A DNA stretch of 7,860 nt, from the NCBI GenBank assembly GCA_016929305.1, contig JAFGJC010000379.1, forward strand, positions 1 through 7,860, in the 5' to 3' direction. The DNA comes from a candidate division CSSED10-310 bacterium (GTDB taxonomy: Bacteria; CSSED10-310; JAFGJC01). Shown here in pieces: positions 1-7,322 of this stretch. Both the position numbers and the translations under genes were made by a program. Every line of letters starts with the position of its first letter. Position 1 is the first letter of the stretch. A model generated the notes under the pieces. The model did not search any database, was not told the DNA's origin, and saw nothing but the letters and a program-made list of their open reading frames with translations.

Positions 1-294
1 CAAACCTGTCAGCAGAGTAGTATGCGATGGTCCGGTAGTGGGTATCGGCGCATATGCTCTTACAAACTGAATACCGTGCTTCGCAAAGGAATCCAAATTG
101 GGTGTAGAAATGCTGGATTGCCCATATCCGCTCATACCATCGCCACGCCATGTATCAATGGTAATCAACACTATATCCGGCTGTAAATTTTTTACACTCT
201 TTTCCAAACCAATAAGCATCTGATAAAGGATACCCAGAGGAATGAGCAACATTGCCAGAAGCAGCACCCACAACACTGGTCGCTGGATCACCAT
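1..294 (-). CDS. Membrane-anchored sulfatase / alkaline-phosphatase-superfamily protein, N-terminal part (cut by window edge)
   Basis: The 98 N-terminal residues are visible; the rest lies beyond position 1. Residues about 7-30 form a hydrophobic segment after a short basic start, so this is a signal anchor or uncleaved signal peptide that places the catalytic domain outside the cytoplasm. The sulfatase-fold start follows at residues 40-50 (PDIVLITIDTWRGD), where Asp47 is the expected first metal ligand. STPNLDSFAKHGIQF at 63-77 and TGPSHTTLLTG at 87-97 are typical of the family. In classical sulfatases the nucleophile is a Cys or Ser converted to formylglycine. Here the aligned residue is Thr87, as in many sulfatase-like proteins and in phosphotransferases such as phosphoethanolamine transferases, so sulfatase activity should not be assumed. 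The ATG abuts the upstream stop with no gap. GGAGG at 302-298 is only 3 nt from this ATG but 6 nt from an in-frame GTG at 291, so the true start may be codon 2. Substrate unknown. Confidence 0.85.
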   Translation of the reverse strand, partial: MVIQRPVLWVLLLAMLLIPLGILYQMLIGLEKSVKNLQPDIVLITIDTWRGDGMSGYGQSSISTPNLDSFAKHGIQFVRAYAPIPTTGPSHTTLLTGL

Positions 295-1887
295 TTACCT
301 CCGCTCGTAAAAACTGAAATATTTATCCCCGATCTTAACCCATTTCAACCGATAGTACCGGTTGAATGCCGGATTCAGACCCATCGTCCATAAATTGTTC
401 GAATTGGGATTTGCTGGAGGATAATTCACAGTAGGTTCGTCGCGCAGCATACAAAATGATAAACGTTCATCAAAAATATAATCAGGTGCATTCTGAAGAA
501 CTATTTCATCTATTTTTCTTTGTTCTTCTTCGGTTGAGACCGATGTGTGAATGATTTGAGCGATCATTTTACTATTCAATCCTCCTCTATCGATATTCTT
601 CAACCCGGCATAATAAGGTATTATTCCACCCAGTCCCGTTGACATGACCGCGTTATCATCCCAGTTTCTGGCAATCCATTCACCTACGGTTTTCCAGTCT
701 TTGAAATGAGGTTGTTCCCAAGTCAGCTTATCGACGTAATCACTTTTCCGTAACATCAGTGGATTGTACCACATTGATGCAATGGATACAGAGCTATTCA
801 AAACCATAAATGCAATCAATAAATGATATTTAAAGTGAGGTTGCAGAAAAACAATAACCATTGATGCACCCAACCCCAAAAACGGCAAAAGGGGAATCAG
901 GAATCTTCCAAAAGGCATCCAATCTCCACCAATAATGTAAACATAAAGTGAATAAACAAGACAAATCGAAAAAACCGGCAGGTATGCAGCTAGAAAATGA
1001 TGTATATTGCGATCATATTTTCCCATCCAAGATTTCAAATTCTGACTACCAAGCAAAAAACACACTAACAACACCAAACCGACAGAAACGACGGGAATAT
1101 CGATCAGTCCAGTCAACGCGCCATATTTTTTGAAATATGCGAAACCGCCACCGGAAAATCGTTTGCCTTTGACCCAAAATGTATTGGGAATCCAGGCGTT
1201 ATAGTAGAGAAGTCTGAAAATCATGTGGGGAATAACGATCAGCGAAAATCCCCCCATCATCTGCCAGAATTTTGATTTTTTATGAATGAATCCTTTTAGA
1301 TGCGGCAAAAGATATAGAACTAGAAATAACACTCCCTCTGGACGTGTTAATGTGGCAAGACCAAATAAAAGACCTGAAAACAGCTCTTTTTTTCTGATGT
1401 CAGCTTGATCTGTCATTACTGCAGCAACAAGAAAGAAAATAAACATACTTGTTTCCAGACCGGATACAGACCACATCTGGAAACCGGGTGACGTCGCCAG
1501 CACAATAGCAGCAACAGGTCCGGCATAAGCATAATATTCATTCCGTGAATGAATAAAACATAAACATGCCAAGGAGCCAATTGCAAAGACCAATCCTGCT
1601 ATTTTTGAAGCAACTGGTATATCTATTACCCACCCCAAAACAGCCAGCAGCATTACCCACAAAAAATTTGTATATCCTTCGACATACTCGCCGGGATTGT
1701 AGACAACACCGTTTCCTGAAAGTATATTTTTTGCGTACCTGAACGAAATGTACGCATCCTCAACAGTATAGAACCAGAAATAAAAAGCTCCCAAAACTAT
1801 AAACAAACAGCAAATAATGAAAGTCAGCCATCTGATTGTTATCGAAAATCCGGAAGTTTGATGTTCAAACACACTCACCGTACCCAT
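295..1887 (-). CDS. Polytopic GT-C-like glycosyltransferase (membrane mannosyl/arabinosyltransferase-type)
   Basis: This 530-residue protein has about ten hydrophobic membrane segments: one at residues 18-40, several between 74 and 230, and more between 264 and 372. A soluble C-terminal part follows from about 380 to 530. Just after the first segment comes TVEDAYISFRYAKN (41-54). An acidic pair (Glu43, Asp44) in the first outer loop is the hallmark position of GT-C enzymes, which use polyprenyl-phosphate sugars on the outer face of the membrane. NPGEYVEGYTNFLW (64-77), SGLETSMF (142-149), LTRPEGVL (180-187), NAWIPNTFWVK (230-240) and GGDWMPFGRF (320-329) are landmarks of a widespread uncharacterised GT-C-like family. 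The inferred role is transfer of a lipid-linked sugar to an envelope glycan, lipid or protein; donor and acceptor are unknown. ATG 1887 overlaps the upstream stop by 13 nt and has only a weak purine-rich leader. An in-frame GTG at 1878 is an alternative. The gene ends directly against the sulfatase-like gene. Confidence 0.82.
   Translation of the reverse strand: MGTVSVFEHQTSGFSITIRWLTFIICCLFIVLGAFYFWFYTVEDAYISFRYAKNILSGNGVVYNPGEYVEGYTNFLWVMLLAVLGWVIDIPVASKIAGLVFAIGSLACLCFIHSRNEYYAYAGPVAAIVLATSPGFQMWSVSGLETSMFIFFLVAAVMTDQADIRKKELFSGLLFGLATLTRPEGVLFLVLYLLPHLKGFIHKKSKFWQMMGGFSLIVIPHMIFRLLYYNAWIPNTFWVKGKRFSGGGFAYFKKYGALTGLIDIPVVSVGLVLLVCFLLGSQNLKSWMGKYDRNIHHFLAAYLPVFSICLVYSLYVYIIGGDWMPFGRFLIPLLPFLGLGASMVIVFLQPHFKYHLLIAFMVLNSSVSIASMWYNPLMLRKSDYVDKLTWEQPHFKDWKTVGEWIARNWDDNAVMSTGLGGIIPYYAGLKNIDRGGLNSKMIAQIIHTSVSTEEEQRKIDEIVLQNAPDYIFDERLSFCMLRDEPTVNYPPANPNSNNLWTMGLNPAFNRYYRLKWVKIGDKYFSFYERR
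298..302 (-). promoter_or_regulatory. Shine-Dalgarno GGAGG for the sulfatase-like gene
   Basis: GGAGG lies within the last codons of the upstream glycosyltransferase gene. It ends 3 nt before ATG 294 and 6 nt before GTG 291. The second spacing is closer to the usual optimum, so this site bears on which start codon is used. Confidence 0.6.
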
Positions 1888-3026
1888 TGATTGGATTTTC
1901 TTCGAGGCGGCAATTTTTCCAGATAAATTAATCCCATGCGCGAAAATTTATGCAACATAATGTAAATCGTTTCCATTTCCATATTAGTGAGATACTTCAG
2001 TGATTTTACACTTGTGCGGCCATCAATTCTTGAATAGACAAACCCCTCCTCTGCAGTCAAGGGTAGTTTTGCCGGACTTAGACTACTGAAGGAATGTCTG
2101 ATTTTTGGGATGATATCCGGGGATTCTATCATACGCTTGGCATCATGAATAATATGTTTTTTACATTTCCTTAAAAGTGTTTCAGCAGGGGCGCATGTTT
2201 TATCGATTTCCAGTATTTTACGCAAAATAGCAATCGATTCATGATATCCCTGATGTTCCATAAGTTCTGTAGCTTGATTCATGTTTTGCTCGATTTGAGA
2301 GCTGACAGCTGCTCTGTCTTTTTCGAGTTTTTCGTCTCGAACGATGCAGCCTTCTGACATCATTTTATGAAGAGCATCCATAATATTGAATTCACTTGCA
2401 TTTAATCCACAGGTAATCTCTTTCAACAATCTTGGTTTATCAAGCAACTCCCAAATTTTCTGTTCCAATCCATTTTTATATGTATCAATTTTGCCATTAT
2501 CTGCTCTTTTAAGAATTGAATTTTCCTGGGGCAACATTTCTTTATTACGACGCAATTCATCTATTCTTCTGGCACCTTCAAGAAGCAGGTTTGAGGAATT
2601 TACAACATCCACAATTTTTTCATTATCCAATAGATCTCTTTCTTCAAATGTGAACTGACCTTCTTTCCAATTCATCAAATCGAAATAGACTTCCATAACC
2701 TGTTCAGACAGCACTTGTTTCAGATTTTCACCTGAAACGATGTTTTTTTTCTCCAGCAGTGTTCCAAGTTGCTCAGATTTATCGATCTGAATATTGCGGA
2801 ATTGTACAAGCTGTTCTTGTGTCAGGTAACCCTTTCGAACCAGAAGAGCGCCAAGGCGATCTTTAGATTTTGAAGATGTGACACCAACAACATTGCCGTC
2901 ATGAAAAAATATATTTTGTTTTTGATCAGTATTGGACGCTGTCAATACACCACTTTTCTTCCCTCTCGCAATCCATTCCAATAAATCTTGCGGTGGCATA
3001 CCTTCAAAAGAACCGCTTAACGACAT
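1875..3026 (-). CDS. DUF4388-domain protein with duplicated GspE-N-like and winged-helix-like segments
   Basis: This 383-residue soluble protein has no signal peptide or membrane segment. Residues 1-52 match the start of DUF4388 (PatA-type N-terminal) domains: SGSFEGMPPQDLLEWIA, then GKKSGVL, then FHDGNVVG. Two tandem repeats follow at 57-73 and 86-102 (RLGALLVRKGYLTQEQL and QLGTLLEKKNIVSGENL), resembling the N-terminal domain of type II secretion/pilus ATPases. MEVYFDLMNWKEGQFTF (111-127) closes this module. A helical pair at 243-290 looks like a degenerate TPR. It is flanked by two related stretches, 188-230 and 326-370, which resemble winged-helix folds. Proteins with DUF4388 are often linked to signalling, gliding or type IV pilus regulation, but no biochemical role can be read here. 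ATG 3026 overlaps the HAD gene stop by 10 nt and is preceded by GGAGAG at 5-nt spacing. There is no receiver, kinase or GTPase domain, so it is probably an adaptor. Confidence 0.8.
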   Translation of the reverse strand: MSLSGSFEGMPPQDLLEWIARGKKSGVLTASNTDQKQNIFFHDGNVVGVTSSKSKDRLGALLVRKGYLTQEQLVQFRNIQIDKSEQLGTLLEKKNIVSGENLKQVLSEQVMEVYFDLMNWKEGQFTFEERDLLDNEKIVDVVNSSNLLLEGARRIDELRRNKEMLPQENSILKRADNGKIDTYKNGLEQKIWELLDKPRLLKEITCGLNASEFNIMDALHKMMSEGCIVRDEKLEKDRAAVSSQIEQNMNQATELMEHQGYHESIAILRKILEIDKTCAPAETLLRKCKKHIIHDAKRMIESPDIIPKIRHSFSSLSPAKLPLTAEEGFVYSRIDGRTSVKSLKYLTNMEMETIYIMLHKFSRMGLIYLEKLPPRRKSNQWVR

Positions 3027-3757
3027 GCATTCTCTCCATCAAGATTCGCCAAGAGTCCTGGAAGTTCTTTGAAATCGTGAAAACAAGCATCGACAGTTTT
3101 CATCGGACGCTCCACATCATCAGTTATGCAATCCTTGCAGAACAACACCGTAACCATCCCTAATTTTTTAGCCGGAAGCAAATCCCAGTCAATTCGATCA
3201 CCAACCATCGCAATTGAATGCGCCTGGATACCCATATCTTCTATTGCAATCCGATAAAGTTCAAGATCAGGTTTATGGAAATTTGTTGCTCCCGAGATAG
3301 TAACAGAAGAAAAATATTTATTTAAACCATGTCGATTTATTTGTGCCGTTTGAGTTTCTACGGAACCTTCCGTAATAATTCCCAGTCGAAATTTTCCCGA
3401 TAATTTTTTTAAAACCGTTTGGACACCCAAATGCAACGCTGCCCCTGATACGCGACCTTTTCCATAAGCTATTGCCATATCATTCAAAAGATCATCATTT
3501 TCAACAGATAACACTCTGAACATATGTTTGAATCTAGTTTTCCGGTTATTGAAAGCGGAGTTACGGATACCGGTTTGGGATGTGATTGGATATTCTTCAG
3601 CGATAATTCTCTTATACGCATCAAAAAACGCATCCAAAGTGACCAGCGGATAAACGTCATGAAATATTTGATAGGCTTGTTTCAATCCCTCTTCAGAACT
3701 TGAGGAATAATCTGTGAGTGTGCCATCTAAATCGAACAGAACGCCTTTTAATGTCAT
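3017..3757 (-). CDS. HAD-superfamily hydrolase (subfamily IA-type phosphatase)
   Basis: This 246-residue cytoplasmic protein carries all four HAD motifs. Motif I is FDLDGTLTD, with nucleophile Asp9 and acid/base Asp11. Motif II is IITEG, with Thr129. Motif III is the Lys of HKPD (Lys162). Motif IV is VGDRIDWD, with Asp187 and Asp192. An alpha-helical cap is inserted between about residues 15 and 95, as in C1-capped enzymes such as phosphoglycolate phosphatase, YjjG-type nucleotidases and N-acylneuraminate-9-phosphatase. The core looks intact and active: a Mg-dependent phosphomonoesterase working through an aspartyl-phosphate. Substrate specificity cannot be read from these motifs. ATG 3757 overlaps the nitrilase stop in an ATGA arrangement (4 nt), which implies coupled translation; the leader has only a weak GGCGGA. 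The gene overlaps the DUF4388 gene by 10 nt. Its place next to a C-N hydrolase may mean a shared small-molecule salvage or damage-repair role, but that is inference. Confidence 0.9.
   Translation of the reverse strand: MTLKGVLFDLDGTLTDYSSSSEEGLKQAYQIFHDVYPLVTLDAFFDAYKRIIAEEYPITSQTGIRNSAFNNRKTRFKHMFRVLSVENDDLLNDMAIAYGKGRVSGAALHLGVQTVLKKLSGKFRLGIITEGSVETQTAQINRHGLNKYFSSVTISGATNFHKPDLELYRIAIEDMGIQAHSIAMVGDRIDWDLLPAKKLGMVTVLFCKDCITDDVERPMKTVDACFHDFKELPGLLANLDGENACR
3032..3037 (-). promoter_or_regulatory. Shine-Dalgarno GGAGAG for the DUF4388 gene
   Basis: GGAGAG lies 5 nt upstream of ATG 3026, inside the last codons of the HAD gene. It supports this start and independent ribosome recruitment despite the 10-nt gene overlap. 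Confidence 0.6.
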
Positions 3758-4653
3758 TCTGATCCGCCATCTATCAAATCGCTGTAAAGATCTGTTCTTC
3801 GCTCTATTAGAAAAGGAAATTCTCTTCTAGCTAGCGAAACTGCAGAAATATCTATTTCAGCCATAATCACAGCATCTCTATGAAAAGCGGGAGATGCTGA
3901 AAACTCTCCGAATGGATTGACACAAAAAGACTTTCCGTAAAACGTAAGGTCGCATTCCTTGCCAACACGATTAATACGGAAAACATAAAGATTGTTTGTA
4001 ATGGCATTGGCTTTGATAACAGCTTCCCATCGAAAGTGGGAATCAAATGCGGCTGCTGTTGGAGAGAATATGATTTCGGCACCTTTCATCGCCAAAATAC
4101 GTGATCCCTCGGGGAAAAAATTATCCCAGCAGATCTGAATGCCAATTGTTGCAAATGGGGTTTTGAATACCGGGTACCCAATATCGCCTGGCATAAACAA
4201 TTTCTTTTCTTCCCAAAAAGGTATATCAGGTATCTGATTTTTCCGATATACCCCCAATATTCCGTTGCAATCAACAACAGCGACGCTATTGAAACGTTTT
4301 TCAGCAGAACGTTCATAAACCGGACATAGAATGACAGCTTTGTATTCTTTCGCCAGGTGAATAAATGGTTCTGTCGTCGGTCCCGGTATTGATTCCGAAT
4401 ATTCGGAATAATTCGATGTGTTTTTAATATACCAAGGCAGTGAAAAAAGCGCAGAGAAACAAAGAATATTAGCTCCTTTATCCAAAGCAACTTTTGCGAA
4501 AGTCTCAGCTCTTTTCAGATTATAATCACGGTCGTCCTTTGCCGAAAACTGTATACCTGCAATATGAACGATTCGAGGGGGATCAGAAGGATTTTCACCT
4601 TTATCTATACCCCGCAACACTTCTTGTATTTTTTCCCGCTCCCGCATGGACAT
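3754..4653 (-). CDS. Carbon-nitrogen hydrolase (nitrilase superfamily) with catalytic Glu replaced by Ala
   Basis: This 299-residue protein has a nitrilase core from about residue 27 (RIVHIAGIQFSA). It has the conserved IPGPTT (89-94), catalytic-loop Lys138 in YRKNQIPD, a following FWEEKKLFMPGD, and nucleophile Cys175 in GIQICWDNFFPEGSR. NRVG (228-231) and FYGKSFCVNPFGE (238-250) close the fold. The pattern most resembles N-carbamoylputrescine amidase and beta-ureidopropionase-like amidases, which act on amide or carbamoyl groups. The first triad member, normally Glu in an ELF motif, is here Ala68 in CFSALFSLPWY (codon GCG at 4452-4450, one base from GAG). Either the enzyme is inactive or altered, or this base is wrong. 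ATG 4653 is supported by GGAGG 8 nt upstream, so the first 16 codons overlap the end of secA. The 26 residues before the core are polar and may be a short extension. There is no signal peptide; the protein should be cytoplasmic. Confidence 0.88.
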   Translation of the reverse strand: MSMREREKIQEVLRGIDKGENPSDPPRIVHIAGIQFSAKDDRDYNLKRAETFAKVALDKGANILCFSALFSLPWYIKNTSNYSEYSESIPGPTTEPFIHLAKEYKAVILCPVYERSAEKRFNSVAVVDCNGILGVYRKNQIPDIPFWEEKKLFMPGDIGYPVFKTPFATIGIQICWDNFFPEGSRILAMKGAEIIFSPTAAAFDSHFRWEAVIKANAITNNLYVFRINRVGKECDLTFYGKSFCVNPFGEFSASPAFHRDAVIMAEIDISAVSLARREFPFLIERRTDLYSDLIDGGSE

Positions 4654-7322
4654 GGATCATTCCTCCCGACTTTCTTACTCGTTCGTCTGACGGTTTCAAT
4701 AGGTTGTGATGGCTGGTTTTCCTCCGGTTGTTCCTGATGCCCGCGTCGCGCCGGTCTTGATCCGACCATAGGTCCTCTTCCTTCGACAGTTCTTTGACTG
4801 CGAGACTGCGCTGGTATCGATTCCTGTTTAATAGGTTGATAAATAAACAGATCTCGAATGGCATCACGTTTTATTCGACTGACCATATCTTGAAATAAAT
4901 CAAAGCCTTCCCTTTGATATTCCTTCAATGGATCTCTCTGACCGTATCCCCTAAGACCTATACCTTCTCTGAGTTGATCCATGTTAAGCAGATGGTCTTT
5001 CCAGTTTGCATCAATCCTCTGTAAAAGCACCGTCCTCTCAAACCAGATCCTCAGCTCATCATCCAACTCTTCACGCTTTTTCTTATAAATCGTCGTGTAT
5101 TCTTCGATAAGATATTCAAAAAATGCCTCTTCTGACCAAATTTCATCCTTTTGCGGATGTTCAAGTGAAAGTGTAAAACCGAAAATGTTCTTCAACGCAA
5201 CACTCAAACCCTCCATATCCCAATCGTCTGGATGGGTTTTGGGGACAACATAATCGTTAACAATTTCATCCAGCACTTCTTCAATCATCTGCATGATCAT
5301 CTCTGAAACATCATTTGATGTCAGGACTTCATTTCTGTATCCATAGACAACCTCACGCTGTTTGTTCATCACATCATCATACTCAAGCAAATTTTTTCTT
5401 ATCGAAAAGTTGAATGCTTCAACTTTTTTCTGCGCACTTTCAATTGAACGTGAGACCAGTTTGTTTTCGATTGGTTCATCTTCTTGCATTCCCAAACGAT
5501 CCATAAGATTTTTTATTCGTTCACCACCAAATATTCTCATTAAATCATCTTCGAGTGACACATAAAATCGACTTGATCCCGGATCACCCTGCCTTCCAGA
5601 ACGTCCTCTCAACTGGTTATCGATCCGCCTGGATTCATGTCTCTCGGTGCCTATAATATGTAATCCACCAAGTTCGACGACTTCCTGATGCTCTTTATTG
5701 GTAATCATCTTCTGCTTCTCAAGCATCTTCTTAAACATATTCTGATACTCTTCAGATTGTTCATCTATGCTCTCTTTTTCAAGAGATTGACGAACTAAAA
5801 ACTCTGAATTCCCACCCAGCAGGATATCTGTACCACGTCCCGCCATATTTGTTGCAATTGTTACCGCACCTTTTCTGCCTGCTTGCGCAACGATTTCTGC
5901 CTCTCTCGCATGATGTTTTGCATTTAGAACATTGTGGGTTATATTTCTTCTTTGCAGCATTTTTGACAGTTTTTCAGATTTCTCAATCGCAATTGTGCCA
6001 ACAAGAACGGGTCTCCCCTTTTTATTTAATTCCTCAATTTCACTAACAACCGCTTTGAATTTTTCCTTCTCCGTCTTCATGACAATATCGGGATATTCCA
6101 AACGGATGAGTGTTTTATTCGTTGGTATTGATACGACATCCAGATCATAAATTTGAGCAAATTCTGCAGCTTCTGTCATTGCGGTGCCCGTCATACCTGC
6201 AAGTTTGTCATACATTCGGAAATAGTTCTGGAAGGTAATGGATGCAAGAGTCTGATTTTCGCTCGCGATTTTTACACCTTCTTTGGCTTCTATTGCTTGA
6301 TGAAGACCATCAGACCAACGTCTTCCGGGCATAAGCCTGCCCGTAAACTCATCAACAATCATAATCTGTCCATCTTTTACAACGTAAGCCACATCGCGCT
6401 TAAATAATGTATGCGCTCTTAAAGCCTGATTAATGTGATGCTGTAGAGCCATATGTTTAGGATCATACAGATTATCAACCTGAAGCAATTTTTCCGCTTT
6501 GGCAATTCCAGTTTCTGATAATGATGCTGTTTGACTTTTTTCATCAATGACATAATCGATATCTCGCCGAAATTTCGGTATGATCCGGTCGATTTTAACG
6601 TACAAATCCGTAGATTCATCGGAAGGACCTGAAATAATCAATGGTGTTCTTGCCTCATCAACAAGTATCGAATCCACCTCATCTATGATTGCATAATGGT
6701 GTTCACGCTGAACGAATTGTGTACGCGAGATTTTCATATTATCCCGCAAGTAATCGAATCCAAACTCATTATTGGTTCCGTAGGTTATATCGCAACGATA
6801 AGCATCATAGTGATCCTGAGGATGCTCATCACTCTGAATTACACCCACAGAAAGTCCCAGAAACCGATAAATTTTGCCCATCCATTCTGAATCGCGCCGT
6901 GCAAGATAATCATTTACAGTAACGATATGCACACCTTTTCCTGTCAATGCATTCAGACAAGTCGGTAGCGTCGCGACAAGGGTTTTTCCCTCGCCCGTTT
7001 TCATTTCAGCAATTTTACCTTGATGTAATACCACTCCACCGACGAGTTGCACATCAAAATGACGCATTTCCAAAACCCTTCGACTCGCTTCACGAACCAC
7101 AGCAAACACTTCGGGCAATGCATCGTCCAAAGGCATCCCTTTGGAAATTTTTTCCCTGAAGATTGGAATCCTGGAACGCAGTTCATCATCTGATTCCTCT
7201 CGAATCGATGATTCCAATTCATTTATATGAGTCACAAATGGATAAATTTTTACCAATGTTCTTTCATTAGCGCTCGGAAACATTTTTTTTATGATTTTTA
7301 TTGCACCGGATATTGCACTCAC
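4605..7322 (-). CDS. secA: Protein translocase subunit SecA
   Basis: SecA is the ATPase that drives unfolded preproteins through SecYEG; it acts at the cytoplasmic face of the membrane. The 905-residue protein is full length. Walker A is MKTGEGKT (107-114) and Walker B is DEVD (214-217). The preprotein-binding region spans about 225-370. The second ATPase domain holds TNMAGRGTDI (491-500) and QLRGRSGRQGDPG (570-582). The scaffold and helical wing follow, with RIDANWKDHL at 769-778. A polar Gln/Arg/Pro-rich linker (about 830-885) leads to a zinc-binding tail with Cys891, Cys893, Cys902 and Cys903, the SecB/lipid-binding type. The start is GTG, with AGG 8 nt upstream; it gives the expected N-terminal helix before NERTL. 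Met14 is a weaker alternative. A stretch of about 45 residues at 505-550 before GGLHIIGTER matches the Gram-negative-type length. Transcription could begin upstream with the M23 gene or in the 83-bp gap; no clear promoter is visible. Confidence 0.98.
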   Translation of the reverse strand: MSAISGAIKIIKKMFPSANERTLVKIYPFVTHINELESSIREESDDELRSRIPIFREKISKGMPLDDALPEVFAVVREASRRVLEMRHFDVQLVGGVVLHQGKIAEMKTGEGKTLVATLPTCLNALTGKGVHIVTVNDYLARRDSEWMGKIYRFLGLSVGVIQSDEHPQDHYDAYRCDITYGTNNEFGFDYLRDNMKISRTQFVQREHHYAIIDEVDSILVDEARTPLIISGPSDESTDLYVKIDRIIPKFRRDIDYVIDEKSQTASLSETGIAKAEKLLQVDNLYDPKHMALQHHINQALRAHTLFKRDVAYVVKDGQIMIVDEFTGRLMPGRRWSDGLHQAIEAKEGVKIASENQTLASITFQNYFRMYDKLAGMTGTAMTEAAEFAQIYDLDVVSIPTNKTLIRLEYPDIVMKTEKEKFKAVVSEIEELNKKGRPVLVGTIAIEKSEKLSKMLQRRNITHNVLNAKHHAREAEIVAQAGRKGAVTIATNMAGRGTDILLGGNSEFLVRQSLEKESIDEQSEEYQNMFKKMLEKQKMITNKEHQEVVELGGLHIIGTERHESRRIDNQLRGRSGRQGDPGSSRFYVSLEDDLMRIFGGERIKNLMDRLGMQEDEPIENKLVSRSIESAQKKVEAFNFSIRKNLLEYDDVMNKQREVVYGYRNEVLTSNDVSEMIMQMIEEVLDEIVNDYVVPKTHPDDWDMEGLSVALKNIFGFTLSLEHPQKDEIWSEEAFFEYLIEEYTTIYKKKREELDDELRIWFERTVLLQRIDANWKDHLLNMDQLREGIGLRGYGQRDPLKEYQREGFDLFQDMVSRIKRDAIRDLFIYQPIKQESIPAQSRSQRTVEGRGPMVGSRPARRGHQEQPEENQPSQPIETVRRTSKKVGRNDPCPCGSGKKYKKCCGV
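4662..4666 (-). promoter_or_regulatory. Shine-Dalgarno GGAGG for the nitrilase, inside secA
   Basis: GGAGG, within GGGAGGA, lies 8 nt upstream of ATG 4653. It sits in the secA codons for Gly-Arg just before the zinc-binding tail. It is the best ribosome site in the area and decides for the ATG at 4653 over the later GTG/TTG codons at 4620 and 4617. Confidence 0.7.

Noticed and set aside
948..1133. Plus-strand open frame opposite the glycosyltransferase gene; similar plus-strand frames lie at 2386-2658, 4494-4709, 5362-5565, 5849-6150, 6153-6407, 6689-6922 and 6947-7159
   Set aside because: They lie fully opposite well-supported minus-strand genes and their translations show no recognisable domain or coherent composition.
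3867..4490. Minus-strand frames overlapping the nitrilase (3867-4082 and 4086-4490)
   Set aside because: These are shifted frames of the nitrilase gene, whose own frame carries the conserved family motifs.
4601..4867. Minus-strand 88-residue frame across the 3' end of secA
   Set aside because: It is a third frame over the secA linker and zinc tail with no recognisable motif; secA and the nitrilase explain this stretch.
7283..7290. Run of eight A (coding strand) at the secA N-terminus, and another at 2743-2750 in the DUF4388 gene, as possible slippage sites
   Set aside because: Both encode Lys-Lys in intact frames with no alternative product of note; such runs are expected in AT-rich sequence. 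They are worth remembering only as places where sequencing errors could occur.
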